Source: Marinomonas sp. UCMA 3892
Lineage (GTDB): Bacteria > Pseudomonadota > Gammaproteobacteria > Pseudomonadales > Marinomonadaceae
DNA length: 64,000 bases
Assembly: GCF_012726345.1 (NCBI RefSeq)
Contig: NZ_PTXN01000002.1
Coordinates: forward strand, 372,001 to 436,000
Direction of reading: 5' to 3'
In this document: in pieces, positions 1 through 8,955 of the stretch
Layout of the letters: each line of letters opens with the position of its first letter
How positions within the stretch are numbered: position 1 is the first letter of the stretch
Translations under genes and position numbers: made by a program
The notes under the pieces: generated by a model
Told to the model about the DNA's origin: nothing
The model's database searches: none
Seen by the model: only the letters and a program-made list of their open reading frames with translations

Positions 1-1581
1 ATGATGGCAAATCAAAATACAGTAACTCCAATCAAACGAGCGTTAATCAGTGTTTCCGACAAAACAGGCATTGTCGAATTCGCACGCGAACTGACCGCTC
101 AAGGCGTTGAAATTCTTTCAACAGGTGGTACTTACCGTCTTTTATTGGACAGCAACGTTAAAGCAACTGAAGTTTCTGACTACACAGGCTTCCCAGAAAT
201 GATGGACGGCCGCGTAAAAACGCTACACCCAAAAGTGCACGGTGGCATTCTTGGTCGTCGTGACATCGATGGCGCCATCATGAAAGAGCACGGTATCGAA
301 GAAATCGATATGGTTGTTGTCAACCTTTATCCATTCGAAGCGACCATCGAGCGTCCTGATTGCGATTTACCAATGGCGATCGAAAACATCGATATCGGTG
401 GTCCAACTATGGTTCGCTCTGCAGCGAAAAACCATAAAGACGTTGCTATTGTGGTATCTCCTTCTAGCTACGAAGAAATCTTAGCTTCTCTTAAAGCAGA
501 TGGCGGTTTGACTTATGAGCAGCGCTTCGATCTTGCCGTAAAAGCATTCGAACACACTTCTCACTACGATGGTGCCATTGCCAATTTCCTAGGCAAAAAA
601 GTAGAAGGCGGCAGCGAAGATTTTGCGCGCACCTTCAACTTACAATTCAACAAGCAAGAAGAAATGCGCTACGGTGAAAACCCTCACCAGAAAGCCGCTT
701 TCTATGTTGAAGCGAATCCTAAAGAAGCATCCATCAGCACTGCTAAACAAATCCAAGGTAAGGCACTGTCTTACAACAACATCGCAGACACCGATGCGGC
801 TCTTGAGTGCGTAAAAAGCTTTGATAAACCTGCTTGTGTTATCGTTAAGCACGCGAACCCTTGTGGTGTAGCAACGGCAGCAACACAACTTGAAGCATAC
901 GACCTAGCTTTCCAAACCGATCCAACGTCGGCATTTGGTGGCATCATTGCATTCAACCAAGAGTTAGATGCAAAAACAGCACAAGCCATTGTTGACCGCC
1001 AATTTGTTGAAGTTATCATTGCGCCAAGCGTCAGCAAAGAAGCAGCGGAAGTCGTAGCGGCTAAGCAAAATGTTCGCTTGTTAGAGTGCGGCCAATGGTC
1101 AAAAGACAAACCTGCGGCACTAGACTACAAGCGCGTAAACGGCGGTCTATTGGTTCAAGACCGTGATGACGGCGTTATTACTTTAGACGATCTTAAAATC
1201 GTCTCTAAACGTCAGCCTAGCGAAGAAGAGCTAAAAGACTTATTGTTTGCTTGGAAAGTAGCGAAATTCGTTAAATCCAATGCTATTGTTTATGCAAAAG
1301 CTGAACAAACCATTGGTGTAGGCGCAGGCCAAATGAGCCGTGTTTACAGCGCTAAAATTGCCGGTATCAAAGCGGCTGACGAAAACCTAGAGGTAGCAGG
1401 TTCCGTCATGGCTTCGGATGCTTTCTTCCCATTCCGTGATGGTATCGATGCCGCTGCGCAAGCTGGTATTACAGCAGTTATCCAACCTGGCGGCTCTATG
1501 CGCGACGAAGAAGTCATTGCCGCAGCCGATGAAGCTGGCATGGCTATGGTCTTTACAGGAATGCGCCACTTCCGTCATTAA
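1..1581 (+). CDS. purH: Bifunctional AICAR formyltransferase / IMP cyclohydrolase
   Basis: Catalyses the last two steps of de novo IMP synthesis in the cytoplasm: formylation of AICAR with 10-formyl-THF, then ring closure. The 526-residue protein is full length for the family (about 530). The N-terminal MGS-like cyclohydrolase domain begins with [16 protein letters not shown] and contains the STGGT phosphate loop and [13 protein letters not shown]. The transformylase half shows KHANPCG and the SAFGGI stretch. The C-terminus ends [11 protein letters not shown], typical of PurH. Two consecutive ATG codons open the frame exactly at the window edge, so the ribosome site lies outside and a slightly earlier start cannot be excluded. 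purD follows 82 bp downstream, the common purHD order, so the two are probably co-transcribed. Confidence 0.97.
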   Translation: MMANQNTVTPIKRALISVSDKTGIVEFARELTAQGVEILSTGGTYRLLLDSNVKATEVSDYTGFPEMMDGRVKTLHPKVHGGILGRRDIDGAIMKEHGIEEIDMVVVNLYPFEATIERPDCDLPMAIENIDIGGPTMVRSAAKNHKDVAIVVSPSSYEEILASLKADGGLTYEQRFDLAVKAFEHTSHYDGAIANFLGKKVEGGSEDFARTFNLQFNKQEEMRYGENPHQKAAFYVEANPKEASISTAKQIQGKALSYNNIADTDAALECVKSFDKPACVIVKHANPCGVATAATQLEAYDLAFQTDPTSAFGGIIAFNQELDAKTAQAIVDRQFVEVIIAPSVSKEAAEVVAAKQNVRLLECGQWSKDKPAALDYKRVNGGLLVQDRDDGVITLDDLKIVSKRQPSEEELKDLLFAWKVAKFVKSNAIVYAKAEQTIGVGAGQMSRVYSAKIAGIKAADENLEVAGSVMASDAFFPFRDGIDAAAQAGITAVIQPGGSMRDEEVIAAADEAGMAMVFTGMRHFRH

Positions 1582-1593
1582 TAAGCTATCACT

Positions 1594-1640
1594 AAGAAGC
1601 CAAGACTTCTTAATTCGTCACCGGAGGCTGCGGCCTCTGG
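1594..1640 (+). other. Two small hairpins in the purH-purD gap
   Basis: The intergenic space holds two inverted repeats. AAGAAG-ccaaga-CTTCTT spans 1594-1611. CCGGAGGC-tgcg-GCCTCTGG spans 1621-1640 and has one G-U pair. Neither is followed by a run of T, so they are not classic terminators. They could tune mRNA stability or purD translation (inference). Confidence 0.4.
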
Positions 1641-1663
1641 TTTGCAATACAAAGGATTAGATA

Positions 1664-2950
1664 ATGAAAGTTCTTATTATTGGTAACGGTGGTCGTGAAC
1701 ATGCTCTGGCATGGAAGACTGCAGAATCTAACCAAGTTGAAAAAGTTTTCGTTGCGCCAGGCAACGCTGGCTCAGCAACAGAAAATAAAGTTGAAAACGT
1801 TAATATTGGCGTAACCGATATTGCCGATCTTGTTGCTTTCGCAAAGAAAGAAAACATCGACCTTACCATTGTTGGTCCAGAAGCCCCATTAGTCATTGGC
1901 GTTGTAGACGCGTTTGAAAAAGAAGGTTTAGCTATCTTTGGCCCAACTGCGGCAGCAGCACAGCTAGAAGGCTCTAAAGCCTTCACCAAAGATTTTCTAG
2001 CTCGCCACAATATCCCTACTGCGGCCTATGGTAACTTCACCGAAATTGAACCTGCTGTTGCCTATATCAAGCAACATGGTGCGCCTATCGTGGTTAAAGC
2101 CGACGGTCTAGCCGCTGGCAAAGGCGTTATCTTGGCACAAACTGAAGCCGAAGCCATTGAAGCAGTTGAAGACATGCTACAAGGCAACTCTTTTGGCGAT
2201 GCGGGCAGCCGTGTCGTTATCGAAGAGTTTCTAGTGGGTGAAGAAGCCAGCTTTATTTGTATGGTAGATGGCGAAACTGTTTTACCTATGGCAACAAGCC
2301 AAGACCATAAAGCACGCGACAATGGTGACAAAGGCCCTAACACCGGCGGCATGGGTGCTTACTCTCCTGCACCCGTTGTTACACCTGAAATCCATGATCG
2401 CATTATGAACGAAGTCATTATGCCAACCGTTAAAGGCATGAATGCTGAAGGCAACCGCTACCGTGGTTTCTTATATGCAGGTGTGATGATCGCACCAGAT
2501 GGCACACCAAAAACACTCGAATATAACTGCCGTTTTGGTGACCCAGAAACTCAACCTATCATGATGCGCTTGCGCTCTGATTTGGCACAAATGTGTTTAG
2601 CTGCTGTTAACGGCAAACTGGATACTGTTGAAGCTGACTGGGATCCTCGCGCAAGCTTAGGTGTTGTTCTAGCCGCTGGCGGCTACCCTGCTGACTATGC
2701 AAAAGGTGATGTTATTTCCGGCTTGGAGACTAACCTTCCAGAAGGTCAAAAAGTCTTCCAAGCAGGTACAGCACTAAAAGACGGCCAAGTGGTAACCAAC
2801 GGTGGTCGTGTCTTATGCGCTGTAGCACTAGGTAATACTGTTGCTGAAGCTCAAGCGGCGGCATACGACGTAGTTAACACTCTGTCTTGGGACAAAGTTT
2901 ACTTCCGCACCGACATTGGCCACCGCGCCATTGCTCGCGAGCAAAAGTAA
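1664..2950 (+). CDS. purD: Phosphoribosylamine-glycine ligase (GARS)
   Basis: ATP-dependent ligase that joins glycine to 5-phosphoribosylamine, the second step of purine synthesis. The 428 residues match the usual length. The N-terminal Rossmann-like domain starts MKVLIIGNGGREHALAWK. The ATP-grasp fold shows FGPTAAAAQLEGSKAFTK, the KADGLAAGKGV loop, the DHKARDNGDKGPNTGGMGAY active-site stretch and CRFGDPETQ, which carries metal-binding residues. The start follows AAAGGAT seven bases upstream. It lies downstream of purH and is closed by a strong terminator. Confidence 0.97.
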   Translation: MKVLIIGNGGREHALAWKTAESNQVEKVFVAPGNAGSATENKVENVNIGVTDIADLVAFAKKENIDLTIVGPEAPLVIGVVDAFEKEGLAIFGPTAAAAQLEGSKAFTKDFLARHNIPTAAYGNFTEIEPAVAYIKQHGAPIVVKADGLAAGKGVILAQTEAEAIEAVEDMLQGNSFGDAGSRVVIEEFLVGEEASFICMVDGETVLPMATSQDHKARDNGDKGPNTGGMGAYSPAPVVTPEIHDRIMNEVIMPTVKGMNAEGNRYRGFLYAGVMIAPDGTPKTLEYNCRFGDPETQPIMMRLRSDLAQMCLAAVNGKLDTVEADWDPRASLGVVLAAGGYPADYAKGDVISGLETNLPEGQKVFQAGTALKDGQVVTNGGRVLCAVALGNTVAEAQAAAYDVVNTLSWDKVYFRTDIGHRAIAREQK

Positions 2951-2963
2951 CCTCCTACAAACT

Positions 2964-2990
2964 AAAAAGGCCTCAATTGAGGCCTTTTTT
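2964..2990. terminator. Rho-independent terminator after purD
   Basis: A perfect GGCCTCAATTGAGGCC stem is flanked by an A run on the left and six T on the right. It can act in both directions and separates purHD from the convergent small gene that ends at 3019. Confidence 0.9.
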
Positions 2991-3018
2991 ACATCTTAAC
3001 ACTGCGCTTTATTCACTC

Positions 3019-3270
3019 TTACTTTTTTAGCTGTGACTCTTTTTTATCTAACCAAGCCTTAAATAAGCGGCCAACCTCAAGAACCAACAAGCCAAAAATA
3101 ATACCTGCAACCCAATCCAAACCAAGCACAAAACCTAGCGCTGCAATCATTCCATAGCCGTACATTAGATTAGTTCGGGTTGTCGGTTTTGCTTGCCTAG
3201 CAAACCAGGTGACACCCAACAAGAGTATGCTAAACCAAACATAATACTCCACCAAAATTGGATATAGCAT
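3019..3270 (-). CDS. Small hydrophobic membrane protein of unknown function
   Basis: Predicted protein of 83 residues with about three hydrophobic stretches (roughly residues 5-25, 37-54 and 54-72) and a lysine-rich C-terminus ending KKESQLKK, which suggests a small inner-membrane protein with a cytoplasmic tail. AGGGGATCAA precedes the ATG, a good ribosome site, which is the main reason to believe it. It is divergent from the sensor gene that starts 58 bp away. I do not recognise the family. Confidence 0.65.
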   Translation of the reverse strand: MLYPILVEYYVWFSILLLGVTWFARQAKPTTRTNLMYGYGMIAALGFVLGLDWVAGIIFGLLVLEVGRLFKAWLDKKESQLKK

Positions 3271-3328
3271 TTGATCCCCTATCTAGTTAATAATGATAGC
3301 CTTTATACAATATAGTTAGGCTAGCGTT

Positions 3329-5626
3329 TTGCTTTATCGATTTATTTTACTGTTTTTACTTTGCATCTCCAACACTGCGTGGAGCACAAACACTATTGCC
3401 ATCATTGATGATACGAATAGTTCGTTCAATATTAACAAAAGCGGCTCTTATTTTATCGATGAAGATCAAGCCCTCCCATTTAGAACTATTGCGTCTGACG
3501 AATATACAAAGAGATTTCGCCCAATTAACCGTGGATACTTACAGTTAGGATTGGTAAAAGGCAACATCTGGATTCGCACCGATGTAGCAATAAGAACAAC
3601 CAACAGCACGCCTATTTTGCTAGAAATAAATTCACCTAGGTTACAATATCTAGACATATACCTACCTAATTTATACGAAAATCAGATCCAAGCAGAGCTC
3701 GGTGGTGCACGCCCCTATAACAACAAAGAAATCAAAGCACCAAACTATATTTTTTCAATTCCAGCCAATTCGCCACCCGTGTTCACCTTATACATTAAGC
3801 TATCATCTAACTTACCAATTAATGCGCAAATCGAGCTTAAAACCCTTTCTCAACTAAGCCAAGATACTCAAAAAAGCCTAATTTTCACCGGGATTCTCAT
3901 TGGCATATTGTTGACTCTACTGATCTGTAATACCTTCTTTTTTGTCAAAACATCGCACCCTATGTATTTAATTTACTGCACATTGCTCATTGGCATAGCA
4001 GTTCTACATCTCGCACTTCACGATCAGATTTCTCAGCTGTTTCCAAACCAAACCAACATTCAAGAACGTATATACAATCTAGCTGCGTTATCTTGTTTAT
4101 GCGCGATTGTATTTTTCTCTCGCCTCTACCTTGATACCAAAGAATATCTTCCTAAATTAGACAAAGTATTGATTACAATTGGCTCTATTAATGGGTTATT
4201 TGCCATCATCTTCACTATTTCACCAGAGAAAATAAACATAGCGGCTCTTTCTTTAATAGTGGTTAGCACTCTTATTATATTAACAGTTCATGCTGTCATC
4301 GCTTTTATGAAAAACATACCGTTTTCTGGGTACTATCTGGTTGCTCGGCTAACATTACTTTGCGGCCATTTTGCTTGGCTTATGTCAGCCTATGGCGTTA
4401 TTCCAAGCGCGCTATTATTTGAGTGGGGGCTAACCATCACCATAATCATCGAGGCAATGATTCATTTCTCGGGCATGATTGCGCAAACAACACCATTACT
4501 ACAAAGACATTCGAAAAAGAGCAAACAAGCTCAAACAGAAATAACAGACCTTTTATCCGATATTTCCAACAGACTTCGTCGTCAAATTAATATTCTTGGC
4601 GGTACACTCTCCCACCTTGAACAAGCAGCTACATCAAATGATACCAGGCTGTTCTTAACCAGTAGTCTGACTGCCAACAACAACCTAAAAAACCTAATTG
4701 AGCGAATTGACCTAATTAGTGATATTAAAGAACATACACCACCAGATCAGCCGTACCCGCTATCACTTAACCAATTAATAGATAATGCCTACAACAACGT
4801 TCAACGCTTAGATCAAGACAATACGCAGATTGAGCTGAATACTTACAAAACAGATCAAGTTGAAATTTTACAGAATGCATCTATTGTGCAGCACCTTATT
4901 GAAAGCCTAGCGCAAGAATTCAAGCACTTTACAGATCAAACATTAACCATCAACATTACTCGCCACGAAATAAACCGAGATGGCGTCACCTTACTAGAGC
5001 TCAGCTGCTTTCCACTGCCAACGCAAGTTCGCACTACAGCGACCAGCTTTGACCTTGGAATGCATTACATATCACTCCTCGTCCAACACTTAGAAGGTGA
5101 GATACAAATATCTGAAAATGATCGTATGCGAAGCGTTAACATACAACTTCCCATACGCGCGCACATACGCCCTTTGAGCAACGATATCAGTCAACAACAT
5201 CACTTTGACATCATATTATTTGGCCAAGAAGACAGCGATCTGCAAAAATCACTAACGATTTTGCAAAGTCATACCAATAAAATAGAGCATTTCACCACTC
5301 TAGAAAGTTTATTAGAGTATTTAGAGCAACCTGCCAAAAGAGAATCAGGCTCTATTATTTTAGTATTTGATAACGGCGGACACATCCCCCACATTACACA
5401 ACAAAGATTACTACCTTTAATGCGTCATGAAGATCAGTGCTTACTCATCAGCAACAATGTTAAAATGTCGCTAGATTATGCGAAAAAACTGGGATTTGAT
5501 GAATTACTGGCCTGCTCTGAGCTAGAAAGCCATCTAGAGCAAAGAATATCGCGCCTGATACAAAAAGGAGACAGACTAAAGAATACATCTTTGTCACGGA
5601 TCAATCCTTTGCGCATAACGCCTTGA
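3329..5626 (+). CDS. 7TMR-DISM sensor with degenerate histidine kinase and receiver-like domains
   Basis: Membrane sensor of 765 residues. A signal peptide (about 1-19) is followed by a periplasmic 7TMR-DISMED2-like domain (about 35-165) and seven transmembrane helices (about 180-395). The cytoplasmic part aligns with a HisKA/HATPase/receiver hybrid kinase, but the critical residues are missing. The H-box reads DISNRLRRQINILGG where families have the pattern MSHEIRTPLNAILG, so the phospho-acceptor His is Asn414. The N-box asparagine is absent (SLAQEFKHFT). The glycine-rich ATP loops are gone, although the DLGMHYISLLVQHLEGEI helix can still be aligned. The C-terminal receiver-like domain (about 630-750) lacks the conserved lysine. 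The start is TTG, supported by AGG upstream and by the signal peptide beginning at once. It is likely a signalling pseudokinase that binds a partner (inference). The reading frame is intact, so it is not simple decay. Confidence 0.75.
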   Translation: MLYRFILLFLLCISNTAWSTNTIAIIDDTNSSFNINKSGSYFIDEDQALPFRTIASDEYTKRFRPINRGYLQLGLVKGNIWIRTDVAIRTTNSTPILLEINSPRLQYLDIYLPNLYENQIQAELGGARPYNNKEIKAPNYIFSIPANSPPVFTLYIKLSSNLPINAQIELKTLSQLSQDTQKSLIFTGILIGILLTLLICNTFFFVKTSHPMYLIYCTLLIGIAVLHLALHDQISQLFPNQTNIQERIYNLAALSCLCAIVFFSRLYLDTKEYLPKLDKVLITIGSINGLFAIIFTISPEKINIAALSLIVVSTLIILTVHAVIAFMKNIPFSGYYLVARLTLLCGHFAWLMSAYGVIPSALLFEWGLTITIIIEAMIHFSGMIAQTTPLLQRHSKKSKQAQTEITDLLSDISNRLRRQINILGGTLSHLEQAATSNDTRLFLTSSLTANNNLKNLIERIDLISDIKEHTPPDQPYPLSLNQLIDNAYNNVQRLDQDNTQIELNTYKTDQVEILQNASIVQHLIESLAQEFKHFTDQTLTINITRHEINRDGVTLLELSCFPLPTQVRTTATSFDLGMHYISLLVQHLEGEIQISENDRMRSVNIQLPIRAHIRPLSNDISQQHHFDIILFGQEDSDLQKSLTILQSHTNKIEHFTTLESLLEYLEQPAKRESGSIILVFDNGGHIPHITQQRLLPLMRHEDQCLLISNNVKMSLDYAKKLGFDELLACSELESHLEQRISRLIQKGDRLKNTSLSRINPLRITP

Positions 5627-5670
5627 AGCAAAACCACTAACCTTGAATAATACAAACAAAAGGAGATGAT

Positions 5671-6012
5671 ATGGACTGTTTATTTTGCAAGATAGTAAAG
5701 GGTGACATTCCGGCAAACATTTTATTTGAAGACGATGACGTTATTGCTTTTGAGGATATTATGCCTAAAGCACCAACCCACTTCCTTGTCATCCCGAAGC
5801 GTCATATTAGTACGTTGAATGACCTTACCGATGAAGATGCTCCAGTGGTTGGCAAACTACAAACTACCGCTGCGAAAATAGCAAAACAGAAAGGCATCAG
5901 TGATGCAGGTTATCGAGTTGTCATGAACTGCAATGAAATGGGCGGACAAACCGTTTACCATATTCATATGCATGTATTGGGTGGCCGCGCAATGACATGG
6001 CCTCCAGGTTAA
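5671..6012 (+). CDS. hinT: HIT-family purine nucleoside phosphoramidase (HinT type)
   Basis: Small cytoplasmic histidine-triad hydrolase of AMP-lysine and AMP-phosphoramidate type substrates. The protein has 113 residues, the usual HinT length. It opens [13 protein letters not shown] and carries the triad H97-I-H99-M-H101. A good AAAGGAG site lies eight bases before the ATG. coq7 begins 14 bp after the stop and pdxH follows, so the three form a tight plus-strand group, although they share no obvious pathway. Confidence 0.93.
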   Translation: MDCLFCKIVKGDIPANILFEDDDVIAFEDIMPKAPTHFLVIPKRHISTLNDLTDEDAPVVGKLQTTAAKIAKQKGISDAGYRVVMNCNEMGGQTVYHIHMHVLGGRAMTWPPG

Positions 6013-6026
6013 TAAGAGGAAACACA

Positions 6027-6659
6027 ATGATCTCTTTTCTAGATAAAGCCGTATTACAGTTTGACCGTGCTTTACAGACACTTGTACCACATGCAGCAAA
6101 AGCGACGCGCCCTTCACCAGCTAACACTTTAGAAGAGGCCGAGCTGGATCAGGTCGAACGCAAGCACTCTTCAGGCTTAATGCGTATTAACCATACTGGC
6201 GAGGTATGCGCCCAAGCACTTTACGCTGGCCAGGCGACTACTGCAAAACTGGCTACAGTTCGCCAAGAAATGGAACATGCAGCGGACGAAGAAATAGACC
6301 ACCTAGTCTGGTGCGAACAACGTCTTTATGATCTTGGCAGCAAACCAAGCATTTTGAACCCCTTATTCTATGGGGCATCATTTATGATAGGTGCTGGCGC
6401 AGGGCTTATTAGCGATAAATTAAGCTTAGGCTTTGTTGCTGCAACAGAAGATCAGGTTTGCATTCATCTTCAAAAACACATGGCAGCCCTGCCAATGCAA
6501 GATGCAAAAAGCAAAGCGGTATTAACACAAATGCACATAGACGAAGCCAAACATAAAGCAATGGCGTTAGAGGCAGGCGGATACGAGTTCCCACAACCTA
6601 TTATGGCCATCATGACCCAAGTATCCAAAGTCATGACCATAACTACTTACCGGATTTAA
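6027..6659 (+). CDS. coq7: Demethoxyubiquinone hydroxylase Coq7
   Basis: Di-iron hydroxylase that carries out the C-6 hydroxylation (DMQ to demethylubiquinone) in ubiquinone synthesis, acting at the inner membrane. I place the start at the ATG preceded by AGAGGAAACACA rather than at the longer open frame, giving 210 residues. The ferritin-like iron ligands are visible in [36 protein letters not shown] and [16 protein letters not shown]. Coq7 replaces UbiF in many gammaproteobacteria. pdxH starts two bases after the stop. Confidence 0.95.
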   Translation: MISFLDKAVLQFDRALQTLVPHAAKATRPSPANTLEEAELDQVERKHSSGLMRINHTGEVCAQALYAGQATTAKLATVRQEMEHAADEEIDHLVWCEQRLYDLGSKPSILNPLFYGASFMIGAGAGLISDKLSLGFVAATEDQVCIHLQKHMAALPMQDAKSKAVLTQMHIDEAKHKAMALEAGGYEFPQPIMAIMTQVSKVMTITTYRI

Positions 6660-6661
6660 TC

Positions 6662-7303
6662 ATGAACAGAGATCTTCATTCTATTCGTCGTGACTACCAA
6701 TTCGACGATCTTTTGGAAGAACAAGCTGGTAACAACCCACTTGTCCTATTTGATACTTGGCTCGAAAAAGCTATCGAATCTTGCCCCGATGATCCAACAG
6801 CTATGGTATTAAGCACTATTGGACTAGATGGTTGGCCTCATTCACGCGTGGTTTTGTTAAAACAACGAAATGACGCTGGTTTTTCATTTTTCACCAACTA
6901 TGACAGTGAAAAGGGCCAGCAGTTGGCACAAAACAATAAAGCCAGCATGACCTTCTTTTGGCCAGCCCTGTCTCGTCAAGTTCGCGTTGAAGGCACCATT
7001 GAAAAAGTATCTCGCGCAACATCAGAGACATATTTTGCAACGCGCCCAAGAGGAAGCCAGCTCGCTGCTAGAACATCAAAACAAAGTACCGTTATTGCTA
7101 GCCGCGATGAACTACAAAACGCCTTTAACGCAGAAGAGCAGGCTTTCAATGATCTAGATATACCTTGCCCAGAAAACTGGGGGGGCTATGTACTAAAGCC
7201 TAATTTCATTGAATTCTGGCAAGGACGACCAAGCCGGCTTCATGATCGAATTTGCTTCACACTGAAAGATAATGATTGGATAAGAACTCGAAAAGCACCT
7301 TAA
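6662..7303 (+). CDS. pdxH: Pyridoxamine 5'-phosphate oxidase
   Basis: FMN-dependent oxidase that makes pyridoxal 5'-phosphate from PNP or PMP in the cytoplasm. The 213 residues match the family (E. coli 218). Diagnostic segments are the N-terminal RRDYQFDDLLEE, the FMN/substrate region PHSRVVLLKQ, FFTNYDSEKGQQL and the C-terminal signature IEFWQGRPSRLHDR. Its start is two bases after the coq7 stop, so it is probably translated from the same message. Confidence 0.97.
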   Translation: MNRDLHSIRRDYQFDDLLEEQAGNNPLVLFDTWLEKAIESCPDDPTAMVLSTIGLDGWPHSRVVLLKQRNDAGFSFFTNYDSEKGQQLAQNNKASMTFFWPALSRQVRVEGTIEKVSRATSETYFATRPRGSQLAARTSKQSTVIASRDELQNAFNAEEQAFNDLDIPCPENWGGYVLKPNFIEFWQGRPSRLHDRICFTLKDNDWIRTRKAP

Positions 7304-7347
7304 TCATTTAACACTATCAAAGAAGCATCAAAGCAAATAGATAGGAA

Positions 7348-7905
7348 TCAAAGCAGAAGACGAAACGTTAAGCTTATTCGCTCCTCTTTGATTCGCTTTC
7401 TTACTGGCAAAGAGTGCTGCCACAATACCTGTGTCGAAGCAGACATAACCAACCAACTTCCATCTTCTAACTCCACACTATGTTTAATTTGATGATTCCC
7501 TTTAAGACGAAATATAAACGGCCGACTTGCTCCGAGGCTCAACATAGCAACAACCGGCGCAGGCCCTAATGATTTTTCATCATCCGCATGCCAGCCCATA
7601 TATTCTTCCCCATCTTGGTACCAATTCAACAACACTGCATTAAATGACTGTTTAGCAAGGATCTCAGCCTCTTCTTTTATCGCCAACAACCAATCTGGCC
7701 AACCAATACCATAGTGATCCTTACCTGTATAGCGATAACAAATACCCGTATCCGCAACAAATGCAACGCGCCTCGGTACCAACACGTCACGCCCAAACAT
7801 CGTCAGACTTTCTCTCTCCCACGGCAGATTAAACTTAAGCTGCGACATAAGCTGCTGTTTGCTTGAGCTAGAAAATGAGTATCGGTATGATGGCTGGATT
7901 CCCAT
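7348..7905 (-). CDS. AlkB-like Fe(II)/2-oxoglutarate-dependent dioxygenase
   Basis: Predicted oxidative demethylase for alkylated nucleic-acid bases. The 185-residue protein has the AlkB jelly-roll ligands H106-x-D108 in MGWHADDE, H164 in LWQHSLP, and the 2-oxoglutarate-binding RISLTFR (R176, R182). The sequence NWYQDGEEYMGWHADDE is characteristic of the ALKBH2/3-like branch. The chosen ATG has AAGGGA about 10 bases upstream; a second in-frame ATG at 7848 has a weaker site. It is convergent with pdxH and divergent from the DUF1624 gene, with only about 25 bp between the two start codons. Confidence 0.9.
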   Translation of the reverse strand: MGIQPSYRYSFSSSSKQQLMSQLKFNLPWERESLTMFGRDVLVPRRVAFVADTGICYRYTGKDHYGIGWPDWLLAIKEEAEILAKQSFNAVLLNWYQDGEEYMGWHADDEKSLGPAPVVAMLSLGASRPFIFRLKGNHQIKHSVELEDGSWLVMSASTQVLWQHSLPVRKRIKEERISLTFRLLL

Positions 7906-7930
7906 TAAAAACTATTTCCCTTGGACTTCA

Positions 7931-8656
7931 ATGCAAGCCTCTCCCGTTTTTGAGACAACCAAACGCAGTGCATTTTTAGACGTATACCGCGGCTCTGCGG
8001 TGTTACTAATGATAATTTTTCATTTTTGCTGGGATTTACTAAACTTTGGTTTCTTGGAATATTCCATTTATGACCCTTTCTGGGTCTATTTTCGCAGTTT
8101 AATCCTAACTCTGTTTCTCACCGCAATTGGCTGGTCAGCCTATATAGCATTGGGTAAGTCTAACAACTCATCTTTTTGGAAACGAGACATCAAGTTGCTT
8201 ATTTCCGCTACCGCTATTTCATTGGCGACTTATCTAACCATGCCTAATCAATGGATTTATTTTGGGATTTTACATTTCATATTTATTGCCTCTTTGCTCA
8301 TAAGACCTCTTGCAAAGTGGCCTATCCCATCAGCGTTAGCTGGTGCTGTCATCATACTTATCTATCATTCAACAAACTGGCTACATTTTCCAAACGCTTT
8401 TTCAATTATAACAAGCTATATAGCACTTCCAGACAAGACTCTCGATATTGTATTTCCTTTTCCATGGATTGGTGTTGTTTTAATAGGCCCTCTTCTTGGC
8501 TATCTAAATTGGCAGAAATGCCCAACACCAAACAGCTTAGCAATCCAGATTCTAGCATTTATGGGACGTTATGCTTTACCCATTTACCTAATTCATCAAC
8601 TCGTATTATTTCCACTGGTTGCAACATTCAAAATGGTGCTTACCCTCCTTTCTTGA
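7931..8656 (+). CDS. DUF1624 / HGSNAT-like membrane acyltransferase
   Basis: Polytopic inner-membrane protein, 241 residues from the ATG I prefer. A start at 7859 would overlap the divergent alkB-like gene. The N-terminal FLDVYRGSAVLLMIIFHFCWDL is the hallmark of the DUF1624/heparan-alpha-glucosaminide N-acetyltransferase family, with an Arg-Gly pair and a conserved His in the first helix. Six to seven hydrophobic helices follow, and YALPIYLIHQLVLFP near the C-terminus is also typical. Related proteins transfer acetyl groups to extracytoplasmic sugars, but the substrate here is unknown. The ribosome site is weak, so the start is uncertain. Confidence 0.8.
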   Translation: MQASPVFETTKRSAFLDVYRGSAVLLMIIFHFCWDLLNFGFLEYSIYDPFWVYFRSLILTLFLTAIGWSAYIALGKSNNSSFWKRDIKLLISATAISLATYLTMPNQWIYFGILHFIFIASLLIRPLAKWPIPSALAGAVIILIYHSTNWLHFPNAFSIITSYIALPDKTLDIVFPFPWIGVVLIGPLLGYLNWQKCPTPNSLAIQILAFMGRYALPIYLIHQLVLFPLVATFKMVLTLLS

Positions 8657-8868
8657 TCACTTTTCGTGCGTTCAGATAGATGAGTTTTTTTCATTAAAAA
8701 ATAGATAAAAATAGCCCTTATGGTATTGCCAATTGCTAACTTTACGCTTTTTCAGGCAAGTAAAGTAAGTGACCACTTAGCTATTTTTCAATTATCATTT
8801 TAGAGTTTTTTTCAAGCCTTGATTTTCACCTAAATGAGCACTATTGTTCGCTACAGATTAACAACGAA

Positions 8869-8916
8869 ACACTACATATAGTGTGTCATCTAAAAAACAC
8901 ACACTACATACAGTAA
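8869..8916. promoter_or_regulatory. Pair of NrdR boxes upstream of nrdA
   Basis: ACACTACATATAGTGT (8869-8884) and ACACTACATACAGTAA (8901-8916) match the NrdR box consensus (acaCwAtATaTwgtgt). They lie 32 bp apart start to start, about three helical turns, the spacing known for NrdR. They precede nrdA by about 40 bp, so repression by the ATP-cone protein NrdR is expected. The rest of the 8657-8955 gap is AT-rich with nothing else recognised. Confidence 0.85.
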
Positions 8917-8955
8917 ATATCCTTTTTTTATATTGCACTAATGGGAAGTCATTGC

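Noticed and set aside
8251..8679. 142-codon frame overlapping the DUF1624 gene
   Set aside because: Same strand, different phase. The DUF1624 frame carries family signatures and the overlapping one none.
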